Source of the DNA: JBBTRN01 sp038065175
Lineage (GTDB): Bacteria; Patescibacteriota; Doudnabacteria; UBA920
Assembly: GCA_038065175.1 (NCBI GenBank)
Contig: JBBTRN010000002.1
Span: forward strand, 1-57,592
Direction: 5' to 3'
DNA length: 57,592 nt
Shown here: positions 7,402-14,884 of the stretch, in pieces
How positions within the stretch are numbered: position 1 is the first letter of the stretch
How the letters are laid out: every line of letters begins with the position of its first letter
Notes under the pieces: generated by a model
Told to the model about the DNA's origin: nothing
Seen by the model: only the letters and a program-made list of their open reading frames with translations
The model's database searches: none
Made by a program: the position numbers and the translations under genes

Positions 7402-9765
7402 CTACTCCTTCTTTTTATAAGGTTTTTTCGGTTTTGGAGGATTCGCTTTCCAATCCTCGAAAGCTTTTTGTAGTTGTTCCTGATTTTCCGGTTTGGCGTT
7501 CATTACAAATGTACAGTCAGGAAAGCGGGTGCAGGCAAAAAAGGCTTTGCCCCGGCCGCGTGATTTTTTTTCAACAATGTCGCCAATCAGCTTTGCTGAT
7601 TGTCCCGAGCGATCTTCGGCGTTAGCCGAAGGAGTCGAGGGGCGGGTTTCGTGTTGAGGGGTTCGACTTCGCTCACCCTCTTGCTTCGCAAGACAATTAG
7701 GACACTTAAACCCGGTTTTGTTCCAGATTTTACTTATGCCTTTGCATTTGGGATAGTCGCTACAGCCCAGGAAAAAGCCAAATCGCCCGCGCCTTACATC
7801 CATCTGTTTGCCGCAAATTGGGCAAAGTTCGCCTTTAGTTTTTTCTTCCAGTTCTTTTATTTTTGCCGCTTCTTCGGGCATGGGCTGGGTAATTTTACTG
7901 CCTTCTTCCGGGCAAGCGAGGAATTTGCCGTTTCGGCCGTATTTTATAAGCATCATTTTATTGCAATGCTCGCATGGGATGTTAGAAAGCTCAACCTTTT
8001 TTTCTACGGTTTTTTCTTTTTCTATGAGATGCTGTTTAAACGGGCCGTAAAATTCCTTCATTACTTCCACCCATTTTATTTTACCTTCGGCTATAAGGTC
8101 TAATTCTTCTTCAATATGGGAAGTGAAGTTAATATCCACAATTTCCGGGAAATGTTCGACCAGCATATCGTTTACTAAAAAACCCTCTTCAGTGGGGGAG
8201 TATTTTTTTTCCTGTTTGTCCACATAGCCCCGGTCTTGGATGGTCGAAAGGGTTGGCGCGTAAGTCGAAGGTCTGCCTATACCGTGGGCTTCCAGGGCTT
8301 TAATTAAAGTGGCATCACTGTAGCGTGCCGGAGGTTCTGTAAAATGTTGGAGGGGCAGGAGCTCATGTAATTTTAATTTTTCGTCAACCGATAGTTCAGG
8401 CAGACTGCCTTCTATTTCATCTTCTGCTTTTTCGTCCGTGCCTTCGGTGTAGGCGCGGATAAAACCATCAAACTTTACTATTTGGCCGTTTGCCCTGAAT
8501 GTTGCGTGTTGCGTGTTGCGAGTTGCGAGTATATCCACCGCAGTTTGTTCTAAAACTGCCGGCGCCATTTGGCAGGCTACCGTGCGTTTCCAAATAAGCC
8601 CGTACAGTTTTTTTTGGCCGGCATCTAAATATTTTTCAATACTGTCCGGCGTTAGGGTAACATCGGCCGGGCGGATGGCCTCGTGCGCTTCCTGCGCGCC
8701 TTTGCTTTTGTTAGTAAAATGCCTAGGTTCAGTTAAAACGTATTCTTTGCCAAAGTGCTCCCCAATAACTTGCTTAATTGCAATCATAGCCGACTGTGCT
8801 AAATTCAAGCTGTCAGTACGCATATAGGTAATTAGACCTGTGTGGCCTTCGGGCCCTAAATTAATCCCTTCGTAAAGCTGTTGGGCAATAACCATGGTTT
8901 GTTTGGCAGACATGCCAAACTTACGGGCGGCTTCCTGCTGCAGGGTGGAGGTAATAAAAGGAGGTGCGGGGTTGCGCTTGACTTCTTTTTGGTTTATGCC
9001 GGCTACTGCGTATTCCGCGCCGTTTAAACCAGCCGCGATTTTTTTTGCATCAGCTTCTTGGTTTATGTCCATCTTGCCGATTTTTTTGCCGTTGATTTCG
9101 TGAAGTTTAGCAACGAAGACCCGTTTTGTATCACCAAGTTTTGATAATTTCGCTTCTATGCTCCAGTATTCTTCTTGTTTGAAATTTTGGATTTCCCGTT
9201 CGCGTTCCACGACTAAACGCACAGCCACGCTTTGCACCCGCCCGGCGCTTAACCCATAACGGATTTTGCGCCACAAAAATGGGGAAAGTTCGTAGCCTAC
9301 GAGCCTGTCTAAGACGCGCCTTGCCTGCTGGGCATCGACTAAATTTAAATCCAAATCGCGAGGGTTTTTCATGGCTTCGTCTATGGCGGATTTAGTAATT
9401 TCGTGGAAAACTATACGTTTTATCCGCTTGTCTTCTTTGCCTTTGGAGATTTCCGCTTCATCGCCTAAATCTAAAGCCTGCACCAAATGCCAGGAAATAG
9501 CCTCGCCTTCGCGGTCTTCGTCAGTCGCTAATATTATAGAGGGCGCGTTTTTGGCATCTTTTTTAAGTTCCATAACGATTTCTTTGGCTTTGGGCGGGAT
9601 AATATAGACAGGTTCAAAGTCATGCTCAACATCTATAGAGAGCTTGCTTTTAGGTAAATCCCGCACATGGCCCATGCTGGCTTTAACCGTATAAGCCCCG
9701 CCCAAAAAACGCGAAATGGTTTTCGCTTTTGTCGGGGACTCGACGATGATGAGGGGTTTGGGCAT
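7402..9765 (-). CDS. topA: DNA topoisomerase I
   Basis: 787 aa from the ATG at 9765 (MPKPLIIVESPTKAK). The TOPRIM domain begins with IVESPTKAKTI and carries ATDEDREGEAISWHL. The catalytic Tyr lies in GLITYMRTDS (about residue 314). Type IA enzymes relax negative supercoils through a Tyr-DNA link. Three C-terminal Cys4 zinc modules follow (CEHC, CPICG, CPNC...CTRFPDC). Two oddities are seen. About 35 residues that look like a translated palindromic repeat (EGERSRTPQHETRPSTPSAN region) split the third zinc module. A 7-nt array at 8501-8530 is translated as ATRNTQHAT in the central domain. Neither breaks the frame. Confidence 0.95.
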   Translation of the reverse strand: MPKPLIIVESPTKAKTISRFLGGAYTVKASMGHVRDLPKSKLSIDVEHDFEPVYIIPPKAKEIVMELKKDAKNAPSIILATDEDREGEAISWHLVQALDLGDEAEISKGKEDKRIKRIVFHEITKSAIDEAMKNPRDLDLNLVDAQQARRVLDRLVGYELSPFLWRKIRYGLSAGRVQSVAVRLVVEREREIQNFKQEEYWSIEAKLSKLGDTKRVFVAKLHEINGKKIGKMDINQEADAKKIAAGLNGAEYAVAGINQKEVKRNPAPPFITSTLQQEAARKFGMSAKQTMVIAQQLYEGINLGPEGHTGLITYMRTDSLNLAQSAMIAIKQVIGEHFGKEYVLTEPRHFTNKSKGAQEAHEAIRPADVTLTPDSIEKYLDAGQKKLYGLIWKRTVACQMAPAVLEQTAVDILATRNTQHATFRANGQIVKFDGFIRAYTEGTDEKAEDEIEGSLPELSVDEKLKLHELLPLQHFTEPPARYSDATLIKALEAHGIGRPSTYAPTLSTIQDRGYVDKQEKKYSPTEEGFLVNDMLVEHFPEIVDINFTSHIEEELDLIAEGKIKWVEVMKEFYGPFKQHLIEKEKTVEKKVELSNIPCEHCNKMMLIKYGRNGKFLACPEEGSKITQPMPEEAAKIKELEEKTKGELCPICGKQMDVRRGRFGFFLGCSDYPKCKGISKIWNKTGFKCPNCLAKQEGERSRTPQHETRPSTPSANAEDRSGQSAKLIGDIVEKKSRGRGKAFFACTRFPDCTFVMNAKPENQEQLQKAFEDWKANPPKPKKPYKKKE
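7585..7700. repeat. Palindromic repeat inside topA
   Basis: CAATCAGCTTTGCTGATTG, GCCGAAGGAGTCGAGG, TTCGACTTCGCTC and CTTGCTTCGCAAG form a set of short stems typical of intergenic palindromes, but they are translated in frame between the Cys pairs of the last zinc module. Confidence 0.65.
8501..8530. repeat. Heptamer array inside topA
   Basis: Four 7-nt units (GTTGCGT, GTTGCGT, GTTGCGA, GTTGCGA) are translated within topA. Confidence 0.8.
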
Positions 9766-9848
9766 ATATCTACAAAACAACAAATTTATACGAATCTACA
9801 AATGACTACAAATACAAAAGTGAGTTTAACCATAAAAAAAATAATTGT

Positions 9849-9981
9849 CAACTTTTTGTCATTGTAAGGAGCGAAGCGACTAAGCAATCTGTCGTAAGCG
9901 CATTAAAAAGATTGCTTCGGTCCTCGACTCTGAGGGACGAACGGAATCGCTCGGACTCGAATGAGATGCACTCGCAATGAC
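9849..9981. repeat. Dispersed palindromic repeat, inverted copy of 6791-6940
   Basis: Begins GTCATTGTAAGGAGCGAAGC and ends CTCGCAATGACA. The central part matches the 6791-6862 copy in reverse orientation. The motif CAGAGAGAGAGTATT is found beside both copies. This repeat occupies most of the 296-nt gap upstream of topA. Confidence 0.7.
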
Positions 9982-10047
9982 AAACGAACACGCTTGCTTT
10001 TTTCAGAGAGAGAGAGTATTCTAAAAAGCAAACACAAACCACTTGAA

Positions 10048-10058
10048 AAGGAGGTGAT
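10048..10058 (+). promoter_or_regulatory. Very strong ribosome binding site
   Basis: AAGGAGGTGAT is fully complementary to the usual 16S rRNA 3' end and lies a few bases before ATG 10062. Such a perfect site is unusual here, where most starts have weak or no Shine-Dalgarno sequence. Confidence 0.75.
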
Positions 10059-10061
10059 TAC

Positions 10062-10394
10062 ATGTCAATACGACTTAAGGAATTGGAAGCATGCATAGCT
10101 TACGATCTGCACGCCTGGCCTTCGTTGACTCCAGCCGGACAAAGGCTCTTAACAAGAATAAGAGCCGATGCCAAGCACAAGCCAAACGGTAAGGTCGGGC
10201 TGGAACTGGCTTGTCTTCTGGCACCGTCGTTCAGGAACATGCCGTCTAAGACCGCCACTGACGCAGACAAGCGTCGTGCCGCCCGTCGTCTGCCCGTGGT
10301 AGAAGCCCGGCAACAGCGCCACGAAGATCGGGTTTGGAAGTCCCGTACCGCTGGAATTCCCCACTACGCGGGACAGCGTCGGTCAAGGTTGTAA
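10062..10394 (+). CDS. Unknown small basic protein, GC-rich gene
   Basis: 110 aa, not recognised. The first half looks helical (LKELEACIAYDLHAW, GQRLLTRIRADAK). The second half is rich in Arg, Lys and His with a likely disordered tail (RRSRL), so nucleic-acid binding is possible but unproven. Codon choice is visibly more GC-rich than in topA or capA. The start is fixed by a perfect Shine-Dalgarno site. It is followed by a G/C-rich hairpin and then a second gene with the same style of ribosome site, so the two probably form one transcript and entered together. Confidence 0.6.
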   Translation: MSIRLKELEACIAYDLHAWPSLTPAGQRLLTRIRADAKHKPNGKVGLELACLLAPSFRNMPSKTATDADKRRAARRLPVVEARQQRHEDRVWKSRTAGIPHYAGQRRSRL

Positions 10395-10409
10395 CGCAAC
10401 CAACTGGTG

Positions 10410-10437
10410 GGCGGCGCGAATGCAAGCGTGCCGCCCT
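10410..10437 (+). terminator. GC-rich hairpin between two small genes
   Basis: GGCGGCGCG...GCCGCC hairpin, very similar in sequence to the one after the next gene (10713-10740). No T-run follows, so it may be a processing or partial termination site. Confidence 0.45.
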
Positions 10438-10470
10438 CAACATTTTGTCATTCGATAGGAGGTGAAATAC

Positions 10471-10704
10471 ATGAAGGTGCCAGAACAAGCACGGTCTTGG
10501 GTACTTATTATGCTGTTGTTTGCGGCGATTGCTTTTCTAATAGCCGTGAATATTCAGCAGTACACATGGCGGCCTCATAACGAGGAGTATTGGTTCGAGC
10601 AATACTTCTGGCCGCGCCACGCGGCGTGGTGGGCCAAAACCGGCATGTGGGCCAGTGTTGGAATTATGGCAATCCTGTTCCATCGTTGGAAACGACCCGG
10701 TTGA
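10471..10704 (+). CDS. Unknown small two-helix membrane protein, GC-rich gene
   Basis: 77 aa from ATG 10471, chosen because AGGAGGTGA lies 7-8 nt upstream; a GTG at 10462 is inside that site. Two hydrophobic segments, WVLIMLLFAAIAFLIAV (about residues 9-25) and WASVGIMAILF (about 59-69), flank a segment rich in Trp, Tyr, His and Glu (EEYWFEQYFWPRHAAWW). It is therefore a small integral membrane protein with an aromatic loop. Function unknown. GC-rich codons and a shared hairpin link it to the preceding gene. Confidence 0.65.
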   Translation: MKVPEQARSWVLIMLLFAAIAFLIAVNIQQYTWRPHNEEYWFEQYFWPRHAAWWAKTGMWASVGIMAILFHRWKRPG

Positions 10705-10712
10705 GCGTTAGG

Positions 10713-10747
10713 GCGGCGCGAATGCCAGCGCGCCGTCCATTTTTTTA
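10713..10747 (+). terminator. Terminator of the two small GC-rich genes
   Basis: GGGCGGCGCG and CGCGCCGTCC pair around a short loop and are followed by ATTTTTTTATTT. Confidence 0.8.
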
Positions 10748-10750
10748 TTT

Positions 10751-10797
10751 CACCCCCTCCTAGCCTCCCCCCTCAAGGGGGAGGAAACGGGAGGGGA
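10751..10797. repeat. Dispersed CCTCCCC...GGGGAGG repeat, copy 3
   Basis: This copy contains the stop codon of the capA-like gene (10760-10762) and encodes its last residues (LPLEGGG). Confidence 0.75.
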
Positions 10798-12061
10798 TTT
10801 TTATTTTTTCTAAAATTTCTTTACTTTCTTTTTCATCCGCCAAGCGGGGAGTGGAGTAGTTGTCTATAATAATCGGGATCAATTCTATACTATCTAAAGT
10901 CGCCGGTGTTCTCGGCCCTTGCAAATTATTTTGAAATTTGAAATTTGAAATTTGGATTTTTAATGCCAGCCCTTCCCTGGTTTTTTGGCTCCACATTTGG
11001 TCAAAAATAAAATTACCCAAAGAATAAAAAATGTATTTTGGGTTGGCGCATTGTGATTCAGAATCACCCTCCCCTAGCCCCTCCCCTCGAGGGAGGGGAA
11101 TTAAAGCAGTCTCCTCCCCCTTGAGGGGGGAGGTTGGGAGGGGGTGTGGACAGTACAACTCTATTTCTTGCACCCAGTGCGGGTGGTGGCCAATTACCAT
11201 ATTTGCCCCGGCATCTATGGCGGCATGCGCGAAATCTATTTGCGCTTGATTAGGTTTGGTGGTGTATTCGGTGCCGGCGTGCATACTTGCGACTACAAAG
11301 TCGCAAGTAGATGCTAGATACGAGATACTAGATTTTAGTCTGTCTAAGTCCTGAATCCTTGCCACATAATTATTCGTAGTTTTGCCGTTGTCGTTTATGG
11401 AAGCGTAAGATGCGCCAATAAAACATAGTTTAATCCCGTTTTGTTCAATCACTACAGGCGCCCAAGCGTCATCTAAGGTCATTCCAGCACCAGTGTGCTT
11501 GATACTATTTTCATTAAGATAGTTGATTGTGTATTCCAGTCCATCCAAACCCTGGTCTAGCGCGTGATTGTTGGCAAGGTTCAAAATTTTAAATTTATTT
11601 TCCACCAAACCTTTTATATTATCTCGCGGGGCATTAAAAATCATTGAGCCGGTCGGGTTAAAATTATCGCTGTCTGAAAATGGACTTTCCAGATTTGCAA
11701 AAGAAAAATCTACGCTTTCGAACAAGTCATCCAGCGTCCTAAAAGGTAATAGGGGATCGTTGGTATCCTTAATTTTTTGTGCGACATTCCTGGAAAGCAT
11801 AATGTCGCCCACGGCTAAAAATGTTGCATCTGACTTTTGAATAGCACGATTGGAGCGGCCGCTCAAATCGTGCGCTTTGTTGTAAAAGCCCCAAAGCTCG
11901 TTTTGGGTTTCTTGGGAAAGTTCTATTTCGCGGTTTTGATTTTTAAAAGCAAATTGATTGTTATCGCGTTTAAAAAATCCAAACAGGATAATAACAACAA
12001 CCAGTGTAGGAACTAGAAATTTTAGATGTTTGGCGTCCATTTGGAATTTGTAATTTGTCAT
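10760..12061 (-). CDS. CapA/YwtB-like metallophosphatase, membrane-anchored
   Basis: Up to 433 aa. Residues 12-28 (LKFLVPTLVVVIILFGF) are an N-terminal anchor. The PGA_cap domain follows: FLAVGDIMLSRNV, FANLESPF, LNLANNHALDQG, GASYAS, MHAGTEY and IGHHPHW carry the Asp, Asn and His ligands of a calcineurin-like two-metal site. Family members take part in poly-glutamate capsule or envelope polymer handling. The first seven codons are a 7-nt array, so Met8 (12040) is a likely true start. The gene has taken up at least four repeats in frame: SGRSNRA (11840-11875), a 7-nt array (11307-11340), a double C/G-rich palindrome (11066-11146) before KYIFYSLGNF, and a C-terminal copy with the stop. Confidence 0.85.
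   Translation of the reverse strand: MTNYKFQMDAKHLKFLVPTLVVVIILFGFFKRDNNQFAFKNQNREIELSQETQNELWGFYNKAHDLSGRSNRAIQKSDATFLAVGDIMLSRNVAQKIKDTNDPLLPFRTLDDLFESVDFSFANLESPFSDSDNFNPTGSMIFNAPRDNIKGLVENKFKILNLANNHALDQGLDGLEYTINYLNENSIKHTGAGMTLDDAWAPVVIEQNGIKLCFIGASYASINDNGKTTNNYVARIQDLDRLKSSISYLASTCDFVVASMHAGTEYTTKPNQAQIDFAHAAIDAGANMVIGHHPHWVQEIELYCPHPLPTSPLKGEETALIPLPRGEGLGEGDSESQCANPKYIFYSLGNFIFDQMWSQKTREGLALKIQISNFKFQNNLQGPRTPATLDSIELIPIIIDNYSTPRLADEKESKEILEKIKIPSRFLPLEGGG
11066..11146. repeat. Double C/G-rich palindrome inside the capA-like gene
   Basis: Two adjacent copies of the dispersed repeat are translated as PHPLPTSPLKGEE and IPLPRGEGLGEGDSE. They separate two conserved blocks of the phosphatase domain without a frameshift. 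Confidence 0.8.
11840..11875. repeat. GAGCGGCCGCTC-core palindrome inside the capA-like gene
   Basis: AATAGCACGATT...AAATCGTGC around a GAGCGGCCGCTC core. It is nearly identical to the perfect palindrome at 48771-48808 and is translated as DLSGRSNRAI. Confidence 0.85.
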
Positions 12062-12070
12062 TTGAAATTT

Positions 12071-12092
12071 CCGTTCCCGCTAGCGGGAACGG
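12071..12092. terminator. Palindromic terminator overlapping the dprA stop codon
   Basis: CCGTTCCCGCT and its exact inverse form a 22-nt palindrome; the TAG stop of dprA (plus 12080-12082) lies in its centre. On the minus strand an A/T-rich heptamer stretch follows. Confidence 0.65.
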
Positions 12093-13189
12093 ATGTATTG
12101 CTGTCCGCCCAAATTCCTTATTTTACCTTTCATTTCCAAAAATGTTAAGGCCGACGTGACTTCGCCAACATCCAGACCGGAAGACTTGATGATCTCGTTG
12201 ATAATTATAGGTTCCTTGTTGATTATCTCAAGTAATTTATTTTCTACCGGATTGTCGCCAAAAATATTTTGATTTTCAACTTCTTCGGGCAAGCTTTTTA
12301 AATTTAAATCTTCTAAAATATCATTAGCTTCGGTCACCGCCTTAGCGCCCATCTTTATGAGATTGTTCGGACCCTTGCTCATTTCCGCGTAAATTGGCCC
12401 AGGCACGGCATAGACCTGGCGGTTTTGTTCCAGCGCGTGCTTGGCTGTTATTAGCGAACCTGACTTTAAATCGCATTCAACTACCAATGTGCCAATGCTC
12501 ATGCCGGAAATAATCCGGTTGCGCGCTACGAAATGCTGTTTGAAGTTAGGCGTTAAGGGAGGATATTCGGAGAGAAGGGCGCCGCCGTTGTCCAAGATTT
12601 CTTGGGCGAGCAGCTGGTGGTGTTTTGGGTACAGAGATTTATTATCTAAGCCTCCGCCTAAAACGGCGATTGTCCTTTTTCCTTTTATTAATGCTTGCTT
12701 ATGCGCTTCGCTGTCTACGCCAAAAGCCATACCGGAAACAATCACCGCGCCCGCTTGAACCAGGGGCGCTACTAAATCGGGAATCACACTTCGTCCGTAT
12801 GTGGCAATGTTTCTGGTGCCGACCACGGCAAAACATAATTCATCAGCATTTTCCATTATCCCTCGGTAATATAACAGTACGGGAAATTTAGGGATTTCCA
12901 AAAGTAGCTTAGGGTAATTAACGTCATTTTGGGCTATAATACCAATTCCTTCATTCTCCATTAGGGATTTTTCAACATTTAAATTTATTTTCGGCTTCTT
13001 TTCCAGCCAGGCATCCACGACTTCGTTTTCCAGTCCTGCTTTTATAAGTTCGTGTTTGGAGGCCTTAAAAGCGCGCTCGAAATCGTTCTCAAAATGGTTT
13101 GCGAGCTTAAAAAGCCGCGTTGGGCCAAATTGAGGCAGAAGGTTAAAGCTGTGTAAATAAAGGGGGTTTTCCCGAATTGGGGTTGACAT
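12080..13189 (-). CDS. dprA: DNA processing protein A
   Basis: 369 aa from the ATG at 13189 (MSTPIREN); a longer upstream frame exists but lacks family similarity. DprA loads RecA on incoming single-stranded DNA during transformation. The Rossmann-like core is clear: YPKLLLEIPKFPVLLYYRG, VVGTRNIATYG, IVSGMAFGVDSEAHKQAL, AVLGGGLD, YPPLTPNFKQHFVARNRIISGMS and VVECDLKSGSLITAKHALEQNR. A C-terminal winged-helix part (NEIIKSSGLDVGEVTSALTFLEMKG) follows. A TATA-rich -10-like stretch lies just upstream. With ComEC and a pilin elsewhere in the window, natural transformation is a reasonable inference. Confidence 0.92.
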   Translation of the reverse strand: MSTPIRENPLYLHSFNLLPQFGPTRLFKLANHFENDFERAFKASKHELIKAGLENEVVDAWLEKKPKINLNVEKSLMENEGIGIIAQNDVNYPKLLLEIPKFPVLLYYRGIMENADELCFAVVGTRNIATYGRSVIPDLVAPLVQAGAVIVSGMAFGVDSEAHKQALIKGKRTIAVLGGGLDNKSLYPKHHQLLAQEILDNGGALLSEYPPLTPNFKQHFVARNRIISGMSIGTLVVECDLKSGSLITAKHALEQNRQVYAVPGPIYAEMSKGPNNLIKMGAKAVTEANDILEDLNLKSLPEEVENQNIFGDNPVENKLLEIINKEPIIINEIIKSSGLDVGEVTSALTFLEMKGKIRNLGGQQYIRSR

Positions 13190-13354
13190 AAAGCCTAAAA
13201 GGGTATATAATATTAAATCTAGTCTTGTGCCCGTTATCCTGTCTGTAGGTCGTGAGTTCCGGAAGACATCCCTCCTAACTTTTGGAATTTGCATCAAGTA
13301 AAGGTTCAAATGCGTTTGCATTTAACCTTTCACCTGCAGGTGGGGTAGTGGACA

Positions 13355-13383
13355 CAAAAAACTCCGTATGACGGAGTTTTTTT
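13355..13383. terminator. Terminator downstream of pth
   Basis: AAAACTCCG and CGGAGTTTT pair around TATGA and carry A and T runs on both sides. The A-run side terminates minus-strand transcripts leaving the pth end. Confidence 0.8.
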
Positions 13384-13411
13384 AATTTCAAATTTCAAAT
13401 TTCAAATTTCC
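13384..13411. repeat. Heptamer array at the pth 3' end
   Basis: Four AATTTCA/AATTTCC units in perfect 7-nt phase, overlapping the last codons of pth (NLKFEI). Confidence 0.75.
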
Positions 13412-14023
13412 AATAAATTTTTCGATTTCGTCATTCACTTTAGGAAATACCTCTGCTTGGAGTTTTTTGAGTTCATCAGCCGTAAAGTTTTGCAGGACAA
13501 AGGCGTCGGTGGGCATATCATTGCGCGATTGCCTTGATTCTACTCCAATGCGAATTCTATGGAAATTTTGGGTACCTAATTTATCTATAATATCTTGCAC
13601 CCCGTTGTGCCCGGCTGATGAGGATGAATCGGCCGTTCTTATGGTGCCTAGTGGCAAATCGGAGTCATCGTGGATTATCAGTAAATCTTTAGAGATATCC
13701 GTTTTGTAAAAGTTCACAATTTCAGAAACAGCCTTGCCCGAGTCGTTCATAAAGGTTTGGGGTTTTACCAAGATATAATCCGAATGCCCCGGATTATTAT
13801 CCCCGCCATCGCTAAAGCTTCCCCCTTCGTTAAAACTTCGGAGGACAGGTTGGGGGGCAGGCAAATGATCCGAAAACAGAATCTCTGAATCGAATTTTTT
13901 CTGCCAACTTTCCACTTTATACTTTTCACTTTCAACTAGCTGGTCAAGCGTCAGCCACCCGGTATTATGCCGCGTGTGTTCGTATTTAGCCCCCGGGTTG
14001 CCTAAGCCTACAATAATTTTCAT
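13388..14023 (-). CDS. pth: Peptidyl-tRNA hydrolase
   Basis: 211 aa. It frees tRNA from stalled peptides. IVGLGNPGAKYEHTRHNTGW holds the conserved Asn and catalytic His, KPQTFMNDSGKA the next active-site Asn, and HDDSDLPLGTIR the conserved Asp. GHNGVQDI completes the signature. Two insertions stand out between strands 2 and 3: a 7-nt array translated as VESEKYKVESW (13904-13938), and about 27 residues (PAPQPVLRSFNEGG region, 13781-13862) that match a palindromic repeat. The start codon overlaps the PIN-gene stop as ATGA, so it is translationally coupled to the toxin-antitoxin genes upstream. Confidence 0.95.
   Translation of the reverse strand: MKIIVGLGNPGAKYEHTRHNTGWLTLDQLVESEKYKVESWQKKFDSEILFSDHLPAPQPVLRSFNEGGSFSDGGDNNPGHSDYILVKPQTFMNDSGKAVSEIVNFYKTDISKDLLIIHDDSDLPLGTIRTADSSSSAGHNGVQDIIDKLGTQNFHRIRIGVESRQSRNDMPTDAFVLQNFTADELKKLQAEVFPKVNDEIEKFIGNLKFEI
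13781..13862. repeat. Repeat-derived insertion inside pth
   Basis: A stretch with GCTAAAGCTTCC and TTAAAACTTCGGAGG is translated as an unusual Ser/Gly/Asn-rich loop absent from normal Pth proteins. The resemblance to palindromic spacer repeats is by eye. Confidence 0.5.
13904..13938. repeat. Heptamer array inside pth
   Basis: Five 7-nt units (CCAACTT, TCCACTT, TATACTT, TTCACTT, TCAACTA) are translated in frame. Confidence 0.75.
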
Positions 14024-14493
14024 AGCTTTTTAAATCCTTTGCGGAAAATTTTAAAGAATTCTTTTGTTGAAAGAATTTGAAAAGGCCAGTCCAGATTTTT
14101 TAGTTTTGGTTGAAGGATATGTTTTTTATCCAGCGAAACAAGGAAATCGGCCTCCGCGTCCAGCGCACCCGCAAGGACGGGCATATCTTTGGCCGGTAGC
14201 AATCCGTCTAATTTTTTAACAAGGACTGGGTTAGGGCTAATAGTGCTAATTTTTGGAGCTGCTGTTTTTATAAGCCTGTAATAATCATTTAATTTTTTTA
14301 GTGCTTTTAAAAGCAGATTTCGTTCCGCTTCTTCCAATACATGATTATTGGCAAAAGCCTGAATTAACCCCGCCTCGGCCAGGCGGCAAATTAAAAAAGA
14401 GCCACCTTGTGGGGACATGGCGGCAGAAAACCAGACATTGGCATCTAAGAATATCTTATATTTTGTCACTGGATTTTTTTTTGATGACTGCAA
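14020..14493 (-). CDS. PIN-domain protein (VapC-like toxin)
   Basis: 157 aa. The PIN fold acids are visible: the first Asp in FLDANVWFSAA, a Glu in LEEAERNLL, and the late pair in AKDMPVLAGALDAEADFLVSLD. PIN proteins are Mg-dependent RNases and most act as toxins. The 5' end overlaps the preceding small gene by 38 nt and the 3' end overlaps pth by 4 nt (ATGA). The overlap with a small upstream gene is the usual toxin-antitoxin order. Confidence 0.85.
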   Translation of the reverse strand: MQSSKKNPVTKYKIFLDANVWFSAAMSPQGGSFLICRLAEAGLIQAFANNHVLEEAERNLLLKALKKLNDYYRLIKTAAPKISTISPNPVLVKKLDGLLPAKDMPVLAGALDAEADFLVSLDKKHILQPKLKNLDWPFQILSTKEFFKIFRKGFKKL

Positions 14494-14671
14494 GAATCAT
14501 CTGTTTTTGCTTGGAGTTTAACCTGTCGTCTTTTTTAAATTGCCTTAGGTCGGAGGATGAGTATTCATCTATGGGGAAAGACTGTTTTGTTAAAGCCAGC
14601 ACACGGTCAAAAGTCCTAGCTTTTTCCAGGAGCGATTGATAGGTCTTCGTTGGGACGGTTATAGTTTGCAT
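14456..14671 (-). CDS. Probable antitoxin of the PIN toxin
   Basis: 71 aa from the ATG at 14671 (MQTITVPTKTYQSLLEKA), which begins with the strand-helix pattern common in ribbon-helix-helix or AbrB-like antitoxins. The longer frame upstream has no support. The C-terminus is Lys-rich and flexible, as expected for a toxin-binding tail. The exact antitoxin family is not recognised; the call rests mainly on size and the 38-nt overlap with the PIN gene. Confidence 0.65.
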   Translation of the reverse strand: MQTITVPTKTYQSLLEKARTFDRVLALTKQSFPIDEYSSSDLRQFKKDDRLNSKQKQMILAVIKKKSSDKI

Positions 14672-14824
14672 ATAGGATATGTTGAATAATTTCATAGGTA
14701 TTATACAACCCGTTGACGAATGTGGCAAATTGTGATATTTTTAGCTGTCTTTCGGTTTACCGCAAATGTGCGGAGTTTTATCTTCCTATTTTTCGTGTGA
14801 GGTGTAATTTAATCGGAGTGCCAT

Positions 14825-14869
14825 ACCCCGGTACCAGTCGTTTCTAGATAAATCGGGACTCCGGTACGG
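14825..14869. repeat. CCCCGGTACCAG...GGTACGGGG hairpin repeat
   Basis: CCCCGGTACCAGTCGTTTC...CTCCGGTACGGGG, related to the units at 7301-7389. It is the only notable structure in the gap between der and the antitoxin gene. Confidence 0.6.
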
Positions 14870-14884
14870 GGCAAGGAAATCCTC

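Noticed and set aside
10408..10740. Integron-like attC sites around the two small GC-rich genes
   Set aside because: The hairpins lack the paired RYYYAAC/GTTRRRY core sites in the right places and no integrase is near. They are better read as terminators.
13190..13321. 44-codon N-terminal extension of dprA
   Set aside because: The extension has no family similarity and the MSTPIREN start is followed directly by the DprA N-terminal domain.
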